From Clostridiales bacterium (lineage in GTDB: Bacteria; Bacillota; Clostridia; Oscillospirales; Oscillospiraceae): a stretch of DNA of 64,000 nucleotides. Positions 9,142 to 17,449 of this stretch are shown piece by piece. The notes under the pieces were generated by a model, which saw only the letters and a program-made list of their open reading frames with translations, was not told the origin of the DNA and did not search any database. The stretch covers positions 65,419 through 129,418 of the forward strand of contig CABIYX010000003.1 in the NCBI GenBank assembly GCA_902363045.1, read 5' to 3'. Position 1 is the stretch's first letter; each line of letters opens with the position of its first letter. The position numbers were made by a program, and so were the translations under genes.

Positions 9142-10344
9142 ATGAAAAAGAGCAGATGGGCCGACTGGTTCCTGGTCATCGGCTTTGTGGGATTTCTGGC
9201 TCTGGCCCTGGCGGTCACTCTGGTCCGTCCGAAATCCGGCTGGTCCTACTATGAGAACCGGAATCTGGCCCGCCCGGCGGAGCTGTCGGTGGAGACGCTG
9301 CTGGACGGGACCTTCCCCGCCAGCGTGGAGCCGGTGCTCCAGGACCACGCCGCCGGGCGGAACACCCTGATGAAGCTGTCCGTCTGGGTCGACCTGCACC
9401 TGTTCCACCGCCCGGTGGTCAACCAGGTAGTCCCTGCGGATGGGATGCTCCTGGGCTGGAACCCCTATGAAACTCCGGACCCCGCCGGGATCACCGCCCA
9501 GGCGGAGCACATGGCGGAGGAGCTGGCCCGCCTGCGGGATGTGGTGGAGGAGTACGGCGGGCACTTCTGCTATGCAGCGGTCCCGGGACAGTACGCCTAC
9601 TACCCGGACGCCTATCCGGACTTTCTCAACAACCGGGAGGCGTATACCGCTCTGGAGGTCCCCGCCCTCACCCATGCCATGGCGGAACGTGGGATGGATC
9701 TTCTGGACATGGGGCCGGTGCTGGACACAGCTGGTAACCCCAGGGAATATTACTCCATGGCCGACTACCACTATCAGTTCGGCGGAGCCTATCTCACCTA
9801 CCGGGCCATCCTGGAGCGCCTCAGCGCGGAGCTGGGTACAGAGCTGACCATTTTGGACGGAAACTCCCTCGCGGTGGAGACCCTGCCCAACCCCTATCTG
9901 GGCTCCCGGGGGCGGAAGCTTTTTGGCCTGGAGGACTGCGGGGAACACCTGACCATCGGCCTGCCCAGGGCCCCCGTCCCCTTCACCCGGACGGACAACG
10001 GCACGGAGACCGCCCCGACAGTATATGCCCTCCCCGCCACCGGCACAGAGGGGGTGCTTTACTCCCTCTACATGGGGGGCGATGTGGGCGAGACCGTAAT
10101 CGAGACCAACCGCCCCGACCTGCCCTCCATCCTCATCTACGGGGACAGCTTCACAAACCCGGTGGAGTGCCTGGCTTATTACAGTTTTGATGAGATGCGC
10201 TCCATTGACCTGCGCCATTATCGTGAAATGCCCCTGGCCGACTACATCCGCCTCCACCAGCCGGACATCGTGGTGGGGATCCGGGACTATGAGGCTCTGC
10301 TGTCCACCGACTACAACGGAAATCTCTTCCAGCTCCAGCCCTGA
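9142..10344 (+). CDS. DHHW-family (AlgJ/AlgX-like) extracellular acyltransferase partner
   Basis: The 400-residue protein starts with one membrane anchor (residues about 8-28) and continues as an extracellular domain. Two stretches match the SGNH-like DHHW fold: MADYHYQFGGAYLTYRAIL, carrying the D-x-H pair, and ILIYGDSFTNPVECLAYYSFDEMRSIDLRHY, carrying the GDSF-type nucleophile serine. It is the expected partner of the MBOAT enzyme upstream, taking acetyl groups on the outer face and moving them to a glycan. An AGGAGG ribosome site precedes the ATG. Confidence 0.82.
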   Translation: MKKSRWADWFLVIGFVGFLALALAVTLVRPKSGWSYYENRNLARPAELSVETLLDGTFPASVEPVLQDHAAGRNTLMKLSVWVDLHLFHRPVVNQVVPADGMLLGWNPYETPDPAGITAQAEHMAEELARLRDVVEEYGGHFCYAAVPGQYAYYPDAYPDFLNNREAYTALEVPALTHAMAERGMDLLDMGPVLDTAGNPREYYSMADYHYQFGGAYLTYRAILERLSAELGTELTILDGNSLAVETLPNPYLGSRGRKLFGLEDCGEHLTIGLPRAPVPFTRTDNGTETAPTVYALPATGTEGVLYSLYMGGDVGETVIETNRPDLPSILIYGDSFTNPVECLAYYSFDEMRSIDLRHYREMPLADYIRLHQPDIVVGIRDYEALLSTDYNGNLFQLQP

Positions 10345-10359
10345 CAGGAGGTACGCGCT

Positions 10360-10728
10360 ATGAAGTTCAAAGACGGATCCGCCTGCCCGGCCCCGGACGT
10401 GGAGGCGCTGGCCCGGGACTATGAACAGGCCCGGGACCTGGGTGAGGTGCGCCTGGGCCGTCTGGGACTATACCTTCCCCGGCTCACCCAGACGGTCTTT
10501 CTCCCTCTGGCGGCCCTCGCCCACGTCTACCTGCGTCTGGAGGACCTCCCGGTGGGCATGGGCTGCCGCCGGGTCCCCGTGGGGCAGTATTTTCTGATGG
10601 CCGTTCTCCGGAACGGCGGAAGCTATAAGGCCGCCCTGACGGACCGCACCTGCGGCGACTGGGCCCTGGAGCAGCTTCATACCCTTGTGCCGGAGCTTCG
10701 GACCGGCTGGGTCCCCGGCCGGGATTGA
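10360..10728 (+). CDS. Hypothetical protein in the MBOAT operon
   Basis: I do not recognise this 122-residue protein. It has no signal peptide or clear membrane span. It opens with a charged stretch and has a hydrophobic centre (LTQTVFLPLAALAHVYLRLE). It starts 15 bases after the DHHW gene with an AGGAGG site, so it is co-transcribed and may be a small cytoplasmic accessory of acyl transfer; that is only guilt by association. Confidence 0.6.
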   Translation: MKFKDGSACPAPDVEALARDYEQARDLGEVRLGRLGLYLPRLTQTVFLPLAALAHVYLRLEDLPVGMGCRRVPVGQYFLMAVLRNGGSYKAALTDRTCGDWALEQLHTLVPELRTGWVPGRD

Positions 10729-10800
10729 CGGCCATTTTCCCTTTTTCTGGGTTTCTCGTGTTCCGCTTGTGCAGACTGAATAATTAATTTGAAAAAGTGC

Positions 10801-10828
10801 TTGACATTTTGGCGGAAGTCGTTATAAT
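10801..10828 (+). promoter_or_regulatory. Strong promoter driving the ald leader RNA
   Basis: Consensus TTGACA (10801-10806) and TATAAT (10823-10828) with a 16-base spacer. It is the only clear promoter between the MBOAT operon and ald. Confidence 0.8.
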
Positions 10829-10834
10829 GCAGAT

Positions 10835-10956
10835 AACGATATGTGCTGCTTTAGCTGTCAGATAGGGCCTCCGCCCTGCCATCACAGATAAAATCCAGCA
10901 AAGACGAATCAACATCCCGTGTTGCGGGCTATTCTCCGTCTTTGCTGGTTTTTTTG
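10835..10956 (+). ncRNA. Structured leader RNA ending in a terminator, upstream of ald
   Basis: The gap 10729-11057 holds this element. Transcription should begin near 10835. The RNA can form a CTGT/ACAG stem enclosing an internal loop and an AGGGC-CTCC-GCCCT hairpin (10856-10887). A 12-bp stem follows (10895-10906 with 10937-10948), enclosing a CCCG/CGGG hairpin and ending in eight T. The ald start lies about 100 bases further on without another visible promoter. This suits a cis-acting attenuator or riboswitch; a free small RNA is the alternative. I could not match it to a known class. Confidence 0.6.
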
Positions 10957-11057
10957 TTGTTCGGAGCCTTCCCCCCTCCGGGGCCCGTCAGACCGGGCGC
11001 TCCGGAGGCCGCAGGACCCGGGTCAGGCACATATCAAATACGAAAAGGAGAATGGAC

Positions 11058-12170
11058 ATGACGATCGGCGTAGTAAAGGAAATCAAAAACAATGAGTTTC
11101 GTGTGGGACTGACCCCCGACGCAGTCAGCGCTTTTGTTCAGGCTGGGCACCCCGTACTGGTGGAGAAGGGCGCGGGACTGGGTTCCGGCTTCCCCGACGA
11201 GGAGTATGTGCAGGCCGGCGCCACTCTGGAGGATACCGCAGAGGCCGTCTGGAACAAGTCCGGCATGATCGTGAAGGTCAAGGAGCCCATCGAGTGCGAG
11301 TACCGCTTCTTCCGTAAGGACCTGATCCTCTATACCTATCTGCACCTGGCCGCTGACGCCCCCCTGACCAAGGCTCTGATGGAGTCCGGCGTGAAGGCCA
11401 TCGCCTATGAGACCATCGTGGGCCGCAACGGCGGTCTGCCCTGCCTGACCCCCATGAGCGAGATCGCCGGCCGTATGTCCGTGCAGGAGGGCGCCAAGTA
11501 CCTGGAAAAGACCTTCGGCGGCCGCGGCGTGCTGCTGGCCGGCGTCCCCGGCGTGGCCCGCGCCAACGTGGTCATCCTGGGCGGCGGCAACGTGGGCACC
11601 AACGCCTGCAAGATCGCCGTGGGCATGGGCGCCAACGTGACCATCCTGGACGTCAACCCCGCCCGTCTGGCCTATCTGGACGACATCTTCCCCCGCCAGA
11701 TCACCACTCTGTACAGCACCCGTGAGAACATCCGCAGCTGCCTCAAGACCGCCGATCTGGTCATCGGCGCCGTTCTCCTCCCCGGCCGCGCCGCCCCCAA
11801 GCTGGTCCGCCGTGAGGATCTGAGCCTGATGAAGCCCGGCGCCGTCCTGGTGGACGTGGCCGTGGATCAGGGCGGCTGCATCGAGACCACCCACGCCACC
11901 ACCCACGCCGACCCCGTCTTTATGGTGGACGGCATCGTCCACTACTGCGTCGCCAATATGCCCGGCGCGGTGGCCCGCACCGCCACCCAGGCCCTGGTCA
12001 ACACCACCCTGTCCTATGGCCTGCGTCTGGCCGCTGACGGCGTGGAGAAGGCCTGCGCCGCCGACCCCGGACTGCTGCTCGGCCTGAACTGCTATGACGG
12101 CCACTGCACCTTCCCCGGTGTTGCCGAGGCGCTGAACCTGGAGTATGTGGACCCCAAGACTCTGATCTGA
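11058..12170 (+). CDS. ald: Alanine dehydrogenase
   Basis: The 370-residue enzyme interconverts L-alanine with pyruvate, ammonia and NADH in the cytoplasm. Substrate-site residues are present: R15 in KEIKNNEFRVGL, the lysine in MIVKVKEP near residue 75 and the histidine in YLHLAAD. The NAD-binding GGGNVG lies near residue 177. I chose the ATG at 11058 because AAGGAG lies seven bases upstream; an ATG six bases earlier is too close to it. Codon use is strongly biased, suggesting high expression. A leader RNA with a terminator precedes it. Confidence 0.95.
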   Translation: MTIGVVKEIKNNEFRVGLTPDAVSAFVQAGHPVLVEKGAGLGSGFPDEEYVQAGATLEDTAEAVWNKSGMIVKVKEPIECEYRFFRKDLILYTYLHLAADAPLTKALMESGVKAIAYETIVGRNGGLPCLTPMSEIAGRMSVQEGAKYLEKTFGGRGVLLAGVPGVARANVVILGGGNVGTNACKIAVGMGANVTILDVNPARLAYLDDIFPRQITTLYSTRENIRSCLKTADLVIGAVLLPGRAAPKLVRREDLSLMKPGAVLVDVAVDQGGCIETTHATTHADPVFMVDGIVHYCVANMPGAVARTATQALVNTTLSYGLRLAADGVEKACAADPGLLLGLNCYDGHCTFPGVAEALNLEYVDPKTLI

Positions 12171-12197
12171 TTTTTGCGCGAACCCCCTTTTCTGATT

Positions 12198-12235
12198 GGA
12201 CAGGCCCGCTCAGCATGAGCGGACCTGTCCTTTTT
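12198..12235 (+). terminator. Terminator after ald
   Basis: A stem of about 14 pairs (GGACAGG...CCTGTCC with an inner CCGCTCA/TGAGCGG) is followed by five T. Confidence 0.85.
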
Positions 12236-12269
12236 CCCTTCTCTGCTCGGAATCTGTGTTGATATAAAA

Positions 12270-12304
12270 ATATCCAGCAAATCATCCCTCGATTTGCTGG
12301 ATAT
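12270..12304 (-). terminator. Terminator after the lipoprotein gene
   Basis: A perfect 14-bp stem (12270-12283 with 12291-12304) and a seven-base loop, followed on the minus strand by TTTTTAT. It faces the terminator of ald. Confidence 0.8.
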
Positions 12305-12355
12305 TATGCTTATACCCCACATATATTGATACTTTGGTCTCACAATTTATTCCTA

Positions 12356-12739
12356 TCATGTGTCATTCATCAGAAACCGCTCCCCATCAGATACCTTGAC
12401 GCAGATAAAATTGCTGGAATCTTCTTCCTGAAAGACAAGCCCATCCTGGTCAACAGCAAAACGGTTTACGCGATCATGTCCGCTATCATCAGAAATCGTT
12501 AAAATATTTTGTTCCAATTCCCATGTTCCATGTCCAATATAGCTGCTCAAAAGTCCTTCATAATACTGGAATGTACCATCACTGTTAATTGTAAGGGTAA
12601 AATTCCCTCCAAAGCCATCTCCCTCATAGGTATAGCTCTGATCTGTGATGTCGTCTTCCTGCACCATTGCCTCTTGTCCACTTCCACAGCCTGCCAGCAC
12701 ACAAGACAATATCACACCAAATAATATGAACAATTTCAT
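12356..12739 (-). CDS. Small secreted lipoprotein of unknown function
   Basis: The 127-residue protein starts MKLFILFGVILSCVLAGC, a textbook lipoprotein signal with the lipidated cysteine at residue 18. A beta-rich domain follows (GNFTLTINSDGTFQYYEG, GTWELEQNILTI). This resembles the short lipocalin-like or copper-resistance-NlpE-type lipoproteins that show a pattern of expected output, but I do not assign a function. The region 12356-12850 is visibly AT-richer than its neighbours, suggesting a later arrival. The ATG at 12739 has GAAGG upstream. Confidence 0.7.
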   Translation of the reverse strand: MKLFILFGVILSCVLAGCGSGQEAMVQEDDITDQSYTYEGDGFGGNFTLTINSDGTFQYYEGLLSSYIGHGTWELEQNILTISDDSGHDRVNRFAVDQDGLVFQEEDSSNFICVKVSDGERFLMNDT

Positions 12740-12993
12740 ATCAATTACCTTCTTCAAAGTTATGCTTATGATATACAATAGACGCAGAATCCTTTGGTAT
12801 TTTCTTATTTTACTATGTTTAAATGGTTTCTGCAAGGTATGTCGGTAAAATCGTCGGAGTGACGGCCCATCAAGCACGATTCGGAACCAAGAGTGCCGCT
12901 CATGCCGTTTTACAGCTCGGGGCTGCCATTTCGTGAATCGATGGGCTTTTTCAATCAGCTTTCAGCCTGAGCAGGGGACTTTTTCTCTTTTGC

Positions 12994-13022
12994 TGGACAA
13001 ATGCTCCGGCTTGTGTTAGGAT
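12994..13022 (+). promoter_or_regulatory. Candidate queT promoter
   Basis: TGGACA (12994-12999), a 17-base spacer and TAGGAT (13017-13022). This would give a leader of about 110 bases. I see no gene in 12740-13141. Confidence 0.5.
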
Positions 13023-13028
13023 ACCTGC

Positions 13029-13141
13029 TGACGAGTCTCCACACCTCGTCCAAGCGGGACCCGGCCCTCCGGCCTGTCTCCCGTTCGTTCGGCGGAGCAT
13101 CTGCTCCGGCGTTCTCTAAACAAGAAAATGGAGGTTTTTTT
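13029..13141 (+). promoter_or_regulatory. Structured queT leader, candidate preQ1 riboswitch
   Basis: The leader can form three helices: ACGAG/CTCGT, a CGGGA/TCCCG helix enclosing CGGCC/GGCC(T), and GGAGC-ATCT-GCTCC. An A-rich stretch then runs into the GGAGG ribosome site. PreQ1 riboswitches, including class III in Ruminococcaceae, are known upstream of queT genes. The assignment here rests on gene context and foldability, not on a matched consensus. Confidence 0.35.
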
Positions 13142-13669
13142 ATGCGCAAATTCTCTGTCCAAGACCTGACCCTGGCAGCCCTCCTGGCGGCGGTGTACGC
13201 CACCCTCACCCTGGTCCTGCCCATCCCCGCCTTCACCGGCATCCAGATCCGTATGTCCGAGGCCCTTACCGTTCTGCCCTTCCTCTTTCCGGCGGCTACC
13301 CCGGGCCTGTTCGTGGGGTGCATCGTGGCCAACCTGTTTTCCCCCTATCCGCTGGACATCGTGTGCGGCTCCGCCGCCACCCTTCTGGCCTGCCTGATGA
13401 CCCAGCGGATGCCCAGCCGCTGGCTGGCTCCCCTTCCCCCGGTGCTGTGCAACGCCGCCATCGTGGGGGCGGAGATCGCCTGGTTTGAGACGGGCTTCGG
13501 CCCCGGCTTCTGGCCGGCCTATGCCTTCAACGCCTTGACCGTGGGCCTGGGCGAGCTACTGGCCTGCTATCTTCTGGGCAGCCTGCTGCTCAGCGCCCTG
13601 CCCCGCGTCTCCTTCTTCCGCGCCCTCATTCCGGCCGACCGCCTGGACCGGCTGGCCGCCCACGCCTGA
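13142..13669 (+). CDS. queT: QueT-type queuosine-precursor transporter
   Basis: The 175-residue integral membrane protein matches the QueT family: [22 protein letters not shown], then [17 protein letters not shown], then [29 protein letters not shown]. QueT is an S-component-like importer of queuosine precursors such as preQ1, which are salvaged into tRNA modification. GGAGG lies eight bases before the ATG at 13142. It has its own leader and terminator, so it is monocistronic. Confidence 0.88.
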   Translation: MRKFSVQDLTLAALLAAVYATLTLVLPIPAFTGIQIRMSEALTVLPFLFPAATPGLFVGCIVANLFSPYPLDIVCGSAATLLACLMTQRMPSRWLAPLPPVLCNAAIVGAEIAWFETGFGPGFWPAYAFNALTVGLGELLACYLLGSLLLSALPRVSFFRALIPADRLDRLAAHA

Positions 13670-13717
13670 ATCAGCTTCAGCCCTCACAGCGCCGGACGGG
13701 TGGACGCCCGGTGCTTC

Positions 13718-13746
13718 AGGACCCGGACTCTCCGGGTCCTTTTTTA
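13718..13746 (+). terminator. Terminator after queT
   Basis: A 10-bp stem (AGGACCCGGA/TCCGGGTCCT) with a three-base loop is followed by six T. Confidence 0.85.
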
Positions 13747-13764
13747 TTTCTACTTCATCGTTCA

Positions 13765-13793
13765 TTTACTTACCTCTCATCCTACTGTATAAT
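13765..13793 (+). promoter_or_regulatory. Promoter of the macro-domain gene
   Basis: TTTACT (13765-13770), a 17-base spacer and a consensus TATAAT (13788-13793), about 65 bases before the start codon. Confidence 0.55.
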
Positions 13794-13857
13794 GGGATCA
13801 CACAGTGGCGGTCAGCTAAACCGCCCTTCTACTTTTGAGATCGGAGGTCTGTCTGAT

Positions 13858-14376
13858 ATGAAGTTTCATCTTGTCACTGGAGACATCACCACGTTAGAGG
13901 TGGACGCCATCGTCAACGCCGCCAACACCTCCCTGCTGGGCGGCGGCGGAGTGGACGGGGCCATCCACCGGGCAGCCGGTCCGGAGCTGTTGGCCGAGTG
14001 CCGCACCCTCCACGGCTGTCCCACCGGCCAGGCCAAGGCGACGAAGGGCTACCGCCTTCCGGCCAAATACGTCATCCATACAGTCGGCCCCGTGTGGCAC
14101 GGGGGCGGAAGGGGGGAGCAGGAGCTGCTGGCCTCCTGCTACCGCACCTCCCTGGCCCGGTCTCTGGAGCTGCGCTGCCGCACGGTGGCCTTCCCCGCCA
14201 TCAGCACAGGGGTCTACCACTATCCGCCCCAGGAGGCCGCCGCCATCGCGGTGGCCGAGTGCCGCCGCTTTCTCACGGAACACCCAGACGGACCGGAGAT
14301 CACCTTCGTCTGCTTCAGCAGCCACATGGCCGCCATCTACCGGCAGCTGCTGGATCAGGAGACGGAACAGATGTGA
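13858..14376 (+). CDS. Macro-domain protein (O-acetyl-ADP-ribose deacetylase-like)
   Basis: The 172-residue protein is a stand-alone macro domain. [27 protein letters not shown] binds the ADP-ribose; the [13 protein letters not shown] and [14 protein letters not shown] loops complete the pocket. Family members remove ADP-ribose adducts or deacetylate O-acetyl-ADP-ribose in the cytoplasm. Its neighbour niaR controls NAD precursor supply, so both touch NAD metabolism, though no co-regulation is shown. I chose the ATG at 13858, with GGAGG ten bases upstream. Confidence 0.9.
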   Translation: MKFHLVTGDITTLEVDAIVNAANTSLLGGGGVDGAIHRAAGPELLAECRTLHGCPTGQAKATKGYRLPAKYVIHTVGPVWHGGGRGEQELLASCYRTSLARSLELRCRTVAFPAISTGVYHYPPQEAAAIAVAECRRFLTEHPDGPEITFVCFSSHMAAIYRQLLDQETEQM

Positions 14377-14592
14377 CCTATGCCTGCGGAGGCCTCCGGG
14401 CTCGTCCCAGCTTGCCGGAAGTGTCAGGCCAACGGCCTCCACTGTATTGTCCGGAACTGTGGGCGTTCTCTCAAGACACGCCGTTCTGCAACTCCCGCTT
14501 GCCGCCGGGGCCGGTTTATGATACACTGGACAAAAACGTCCCGGGGGCCGTGCCCAGCGCCAGCCCCGTCCAGGGGCAAGGAGGGATCACCT

Positions 14593-15105
14593 ATGGACGC
14601 TGCCGCGCGCCGCGCCGCAATTTTATCTGTTCTGGAGCGGGCCGAACACCCGGTGAGCGCCGCCGCTCTGGCCCGGGAGTTCTCCGTCAGCCGCCAGATC
14701 ATCGTGGGGGATGTGGCCCTGCTTCGGGCGGGGGGGCTGTCCATCGCCGCCACCCCACGGGGCTATATGCTCCCAAAAGAGCACAGCGGACTGGTTCGCA
14801 CCCTCGCCTGCCGCCACCGGGCGGACCAGATGGAGGACGAGCTCAACGCCATCGTGGACCAGGGCTGTATGGTGATCGACGTCATTGTGGAGCATCCGAT
14901 CTACGGCCAGCTCACCGGCCCCCTCCAGCTGTCCAGCCGGTACGACGTAGCCCAGTTTGTGGACCGCTGCCGCCAGTCTGACGCCCTCCCCCTGTCCAAC
15001 CTCACGGAGGGTATCCACCTGCACACCATCTCCTGCCCAAACGAGACCACCTTCCAGCGAGTCCGGGCCGCCCTGGAACAGCTGGGCGTCCTGCTGGAGG
15101 CATGA
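14593..15105 (+). CDS. niaR: NiaR-type niacin-responsive transcriptional repressor
   Basis: The 170-residue protein has an N-terminal winged helix (AALAREFSVSRQIIVGDVALLR) and a C-terminal 3H domain with conserved histidines: EHPIYGQLTGPLQL near residue 99, then LPLSNLTEGIHLHTI. This is the NiaR (YrxA) architecture, a repressor of niacin salvage and transport genes that uses nicotinate as co-repressor. A palindrome of the NiaR type lies before the next gene. AAGGAGGG precedes the ATG at 14593. A partial match to the operator (about 14462-14482) lies near a possible niaR promoter, hinting at autoregulation. Confidence 0.88.
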   Translation: MDAAARRAAILSVLERAEHPVSAAALAREFSVSRQIIVGDVALLRAGGLSIAATPRGYMLPKEHSGLVRTLACRHRADQMEDELNAIVDQGCMVIDVIVEHPIYGQLTGPLQLSSRYDVAQFVDRCRQSDALPLSNLTEGIHLHTISCPNETTFQRVRAALEQLGVLLEA

Positions 15106-15141
15106 TCCATACGAACTCGCATCCTGCTCCATACCAGAAGC

Positions 15142-15176
15142 GCTCCCCTCTGCCTGACCGGCGGAGGGGAGCTTTT
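15142..15176 (+). terminator. Terminator after niaR
   Basis: A 13-pair stem with one G-T pair, a short loop and five T. It separates niaR from the transporter gene. Confidence 0.85.
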
Positions 15177-15207
15177 TCAAAGAGGTGAGAGATTCAGAAA
15201 AAGCGGG

Positions 15208-15236
15208 TTGACAATCAGTCCCGATTCGTGTATGAT
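15208..15236 (+). promoter_or_regulatory. Promoter of the PfoR-like transporter gene
   Basis: Consensus TTGACA (15208-15213), 17 bases and TATGAT (15231-15236). The NiaR-type palindrome begins ten bases after the -10 box. Confidence 0.8.
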
Positions 15237-15245
15237 GCGATATAT

Positions 15246-15261
15246 AAGTGTCTTGACACCT
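15246..15261 (+). promoter_or_regulatory. NiaR-type operator
   Basis: AAGTGTC-TT-GACACCT is a near-perfect palindrome covering the predicted transcription start, the ideal place for repression. NiaR family operators are TGTC...GACA palindromes of this kind, and niaR is the adjacent gene. Confidence 0.75.
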
Positions 15262-15290
15262 ATATACTATTTACAAAGCAGGTGTATCCA

Positions 15291-16367
15291 ATGGAAGGAT
15301 TCAAATCATTCCTGAAACGGAAAAATATTGAGATCTCAGCCAAGCGCTATGGGATCGACGCCCTGGGCGCTATGGCCCAGGGTCTGTTCTGCTCTCTGCT
15401 CATTGGCACCATCATCAAGACCCTGGGGCAGCAGCTGTCCATCCAGTACCTCATCGACATCGGCGCCTATGCCATGGCTGTCTCCGGCCCGGCTATGGCA
15501 GTCGCCATCGGATATGCCCTGAAGGCTGATCCCATGGTCCTCTTCTCTCTCGCCGCCGTGGGCTGGGCGGCCAACGCCGAGGGCGGAGCAGGCGGCCCGC
15601 TTGCCGTCCTGATCATCGCCATCATCGCCGCAGAGTGCGGAAAAATGGTGAGCAAGGAGACTAAAGTGGATATTCTGGTCACCCCAGGCGTCACCATTTT
15701 AATCGGCGTGGCCCTGGCTAAGCTCATTGCCCCCCCGATCGGCACCGCCGCCAGCGCCTTCGGCCTGGTCATTGACAACGCCACCAAACTCCAGCCCTTC
15801 TGGATGGGAATCGCCGTATCCGTCCTGGTGGGCATCGCCCTCACCCTTCCCATCTCCTCGGCCGCCATCTGCTCCGTGCTGGGCCTGACCGGGCTGGCTG
15901 GCGGAGCCGCCGTGGCCGGCTGCTGCGCCCAGATGGTGGGCTTCGCCGTCATGTCCTTCAAGGAAAACCGCTGGGGCGGTCTGGTCTCCCAGGGCCTGGG
16001 CACCTCCATGCTCCAGATGCCCAACATTGTGAAAAATCCCCGGATCTGGATCCCTCCCACGCTGGCCTCCGCCATCACCGGCCCCATCGCCACCTGCGTG
16101 TTCGGACTGGAGATGAACGGCGCCCCCATCAACTCCGGAATGGGCACCTGCGGCCTGTGCGGACAGATCGGCGTGTGGACCGGCTGGCTCGCCCCCAGTG
16201 AGGAGGCCCTCGCCAGAGGGGCGGCCGCCATCGTCCCCACCGGCTTTGACTGGCTGGGCTTGATCCTGATCTGCTTTGTCCTGCCTGCCATTCTGTCCTG
16301 GGTCTTCTGCCAGATCCTGCGGAAGACCGGCTGGATCCGGGAGGGCGATCTGACCCTTCCCCAGTGA
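15291..16367 (+). CDS. PfoR/PTS_EIIC_2-family membrane protein, candidate niacin transporter
   Basis: The 358-residue protein has about nine to ten membrane segments and Gly-rich re-entrant stretches such as AVGWAANAEGGAGGPLAV and GMGTCGLCGQIGVWTGW. This matches the PTS EIIC-like PfoR family (COG3641 type), once named for a toxin regulator but probably transporters. No EIIA, EIIB or HPr genes are near. The NiaR-type operator on its promoter makes nicotinate, nicotinamide or a related precursor the best guess for the substrate. Its ATG at 15291 has only a weak ribosome site (CAGGTG). Confidence 0.75.
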   Translation: MEGFKSFLKRKNIEISAKRYGIDALGAMAQGLFCSLLIGTIIKTLGQQLSIQYLIDIGAYAMAVSGPAMAVAIGYALKADPMVLFSLAAVGWAANAEGGAGGPLAVLIIAIIAAECGKMVSKETKVDILVTPGVTILIGVALAKLIAPPIGTAASAFGLVIDNATKLQPFWMGIAVSVLVGIALTLPISSAAICSVLGLTGLAGGAAVAGCCAQMVGFAVMSFKENRWGGLVSQGLGTSMLQMPNIVKNPRIWIPPTLASAITGPIATCVFGLEMNGAPINSGMGTCGLCGQIGVWTGWLAPSEEALARGAAAIVPTGFDWLGLILICFVLPAILSWVFCQILRKTGWIREGDLTLPQ

Positions 16368-16510
16368 TTCGGTAAAGTACACAATTTTCCCGCCGCTATA
16401 TTGCTTTTTTTAAGAAAATAAGGTACGCTCTCCAGTATAGGACAGAACCGTCAGAAGCACTGGGTTGAGGCGGTGGGCGGCGTCCGCCCTGCCGCCTGTG
16501 AGGTGTACTT

Positions 16511-17383
16511 ATGAAAAAGCATCCGGGCAAGGCGCTGGTCAATATGGTCCTCAGCTGCGTGCTGTGCAGCATCGCGGTCAACTGGGTGGCCCTCCCCAAC
16601 GACTTTGTGGTCACTGGGATCACCGGCCTTTCCATGACCGCCGCCCAATTCACCGGCGTCAACTACGCGCTGATCTACTATGGTCTGGCCTTGGCGATCC
16701 TGCTGTGTACCGCCCTGACGCTGGGCTGGCGGGAGGTTTCCAACATCCTGGTGCTCTCCCTACTCTACCCGGTGGTGCTCTGGGGGCTGAACCACATCCA
16801 GGTGGAGATCATCCTTCAGGAAAAGCTCATTGCGGTCATGCTCTTTGGCGCGATCTACGGTCTGGGCTCCGGTCTCACCTACCGTCTGGGCTACTCCTAC
16901 GGCGGAACGGACACTCTGGCCAAGCTGCTGAAACAGCGCCTGTTCCGGGCGGTTCCGCTGAAGTATCTTCTGTTGGCTCTGGACGGAGGCATCATGCTCC
17001 TCATGCTGTCCGCCTTTTCGCTGGACGCGGTGGCCTATGCCTTTGTGGGACAGCTGCTCTATGTCAGCTGCATGAACCACATCGTCTTCAACCTGGGGCC
17101 CAAGCTCTATGAGGTAGAGATCATCTGCGACCAGCCCCAGGAGATCGAGCGCTTCATCATCCAGGACATCTGCAAGAGCGCCACCATCGACCAGGTGGTG
17201 GGAAGCTACTCCGGGCAGGCCAAGACCCAGCTGGACTGTGTTTGCACCTCCCGGGAGTATGTCCGCCTCCGGGAGTTCATCCGGGACGGGGGCTATGACT
17301 GCTTCATCAAGGTCTATCCCCTCACCCATGTGTTCGGCCATAACAAGGACTTCCACCATCTGGACGATGACAATTTGGAATAA
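16511..17383 (+). CDS. YitT-family membrane protein (DUF161 + DUF2179)
   Basis: The 290-residue protein has an N-terminal membrane half of five to six spans (LPNDFVVTGITGLSM, YSYGGTDTLAKLLK) and a soluble C-terminal DUF2179 domain from about residue 200 (EVEIICDQPQEIERFII to HVFGHNKDF). This order is typical of YitT proteins, which are widespread and functionally unclear in Firmicutes. GTGAGGTG precedes the ATG. A GC-rich hairpin (about 16468-16494) sits just upstream of the ribosome site. It is a single gene with a strong terminator. Confidence 0.88.
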   Translation: MKKHPGKALVNMVLSCVLCSIAVNWVALPNDFVVTGITGLSMTAAQFTGVNYALIYYGLALAILLCTALTLGWREVSNILVLSLLYPVVLWGLNHIQVEIILQEKLIAVMLFGAIYGLGSGLTYRLGYSYGGTDTLAKLLKQRLFRAVPLKYLLLALDGGIMLLMLSAFSLDAVAYAFVGQLLYVSCMNHIVFNLGPKLYEVEIICDQPQEIERFIIQDICKSATIDQVVGSYSGQAKTQLDCVCTSREYVRLREFIRDGGYDCFIKVYPLTHVFGHNKDFHHLDDDNLE

Positions 17384-17387
17384 GGAA

Positions 17388-17416
17388 GGACCTCTCCGCG
17401 GCGCGGAGAGGTCCTT
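17388..17416 (+). terminator. Terminator after the YitT gene
   Basis: A 12-bp perfect stem (GGACCTCTCCGC and its complement) with a tiny loop, then five T. It faces the convergent minus-strand operon. Confidence 0.85.
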
Positions 17417-17449
17417 TTTCTTTCTTATCCGGCAGATCAGAGCCGTGCG

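Noticed and set aside
10895..12304. Shared TCCAGCAAA in the terminators before and after ald
   Set aside because: The match is about ten bases in two separate stems on opposite strands; common terminator stem sequence is a sufficient explanation.
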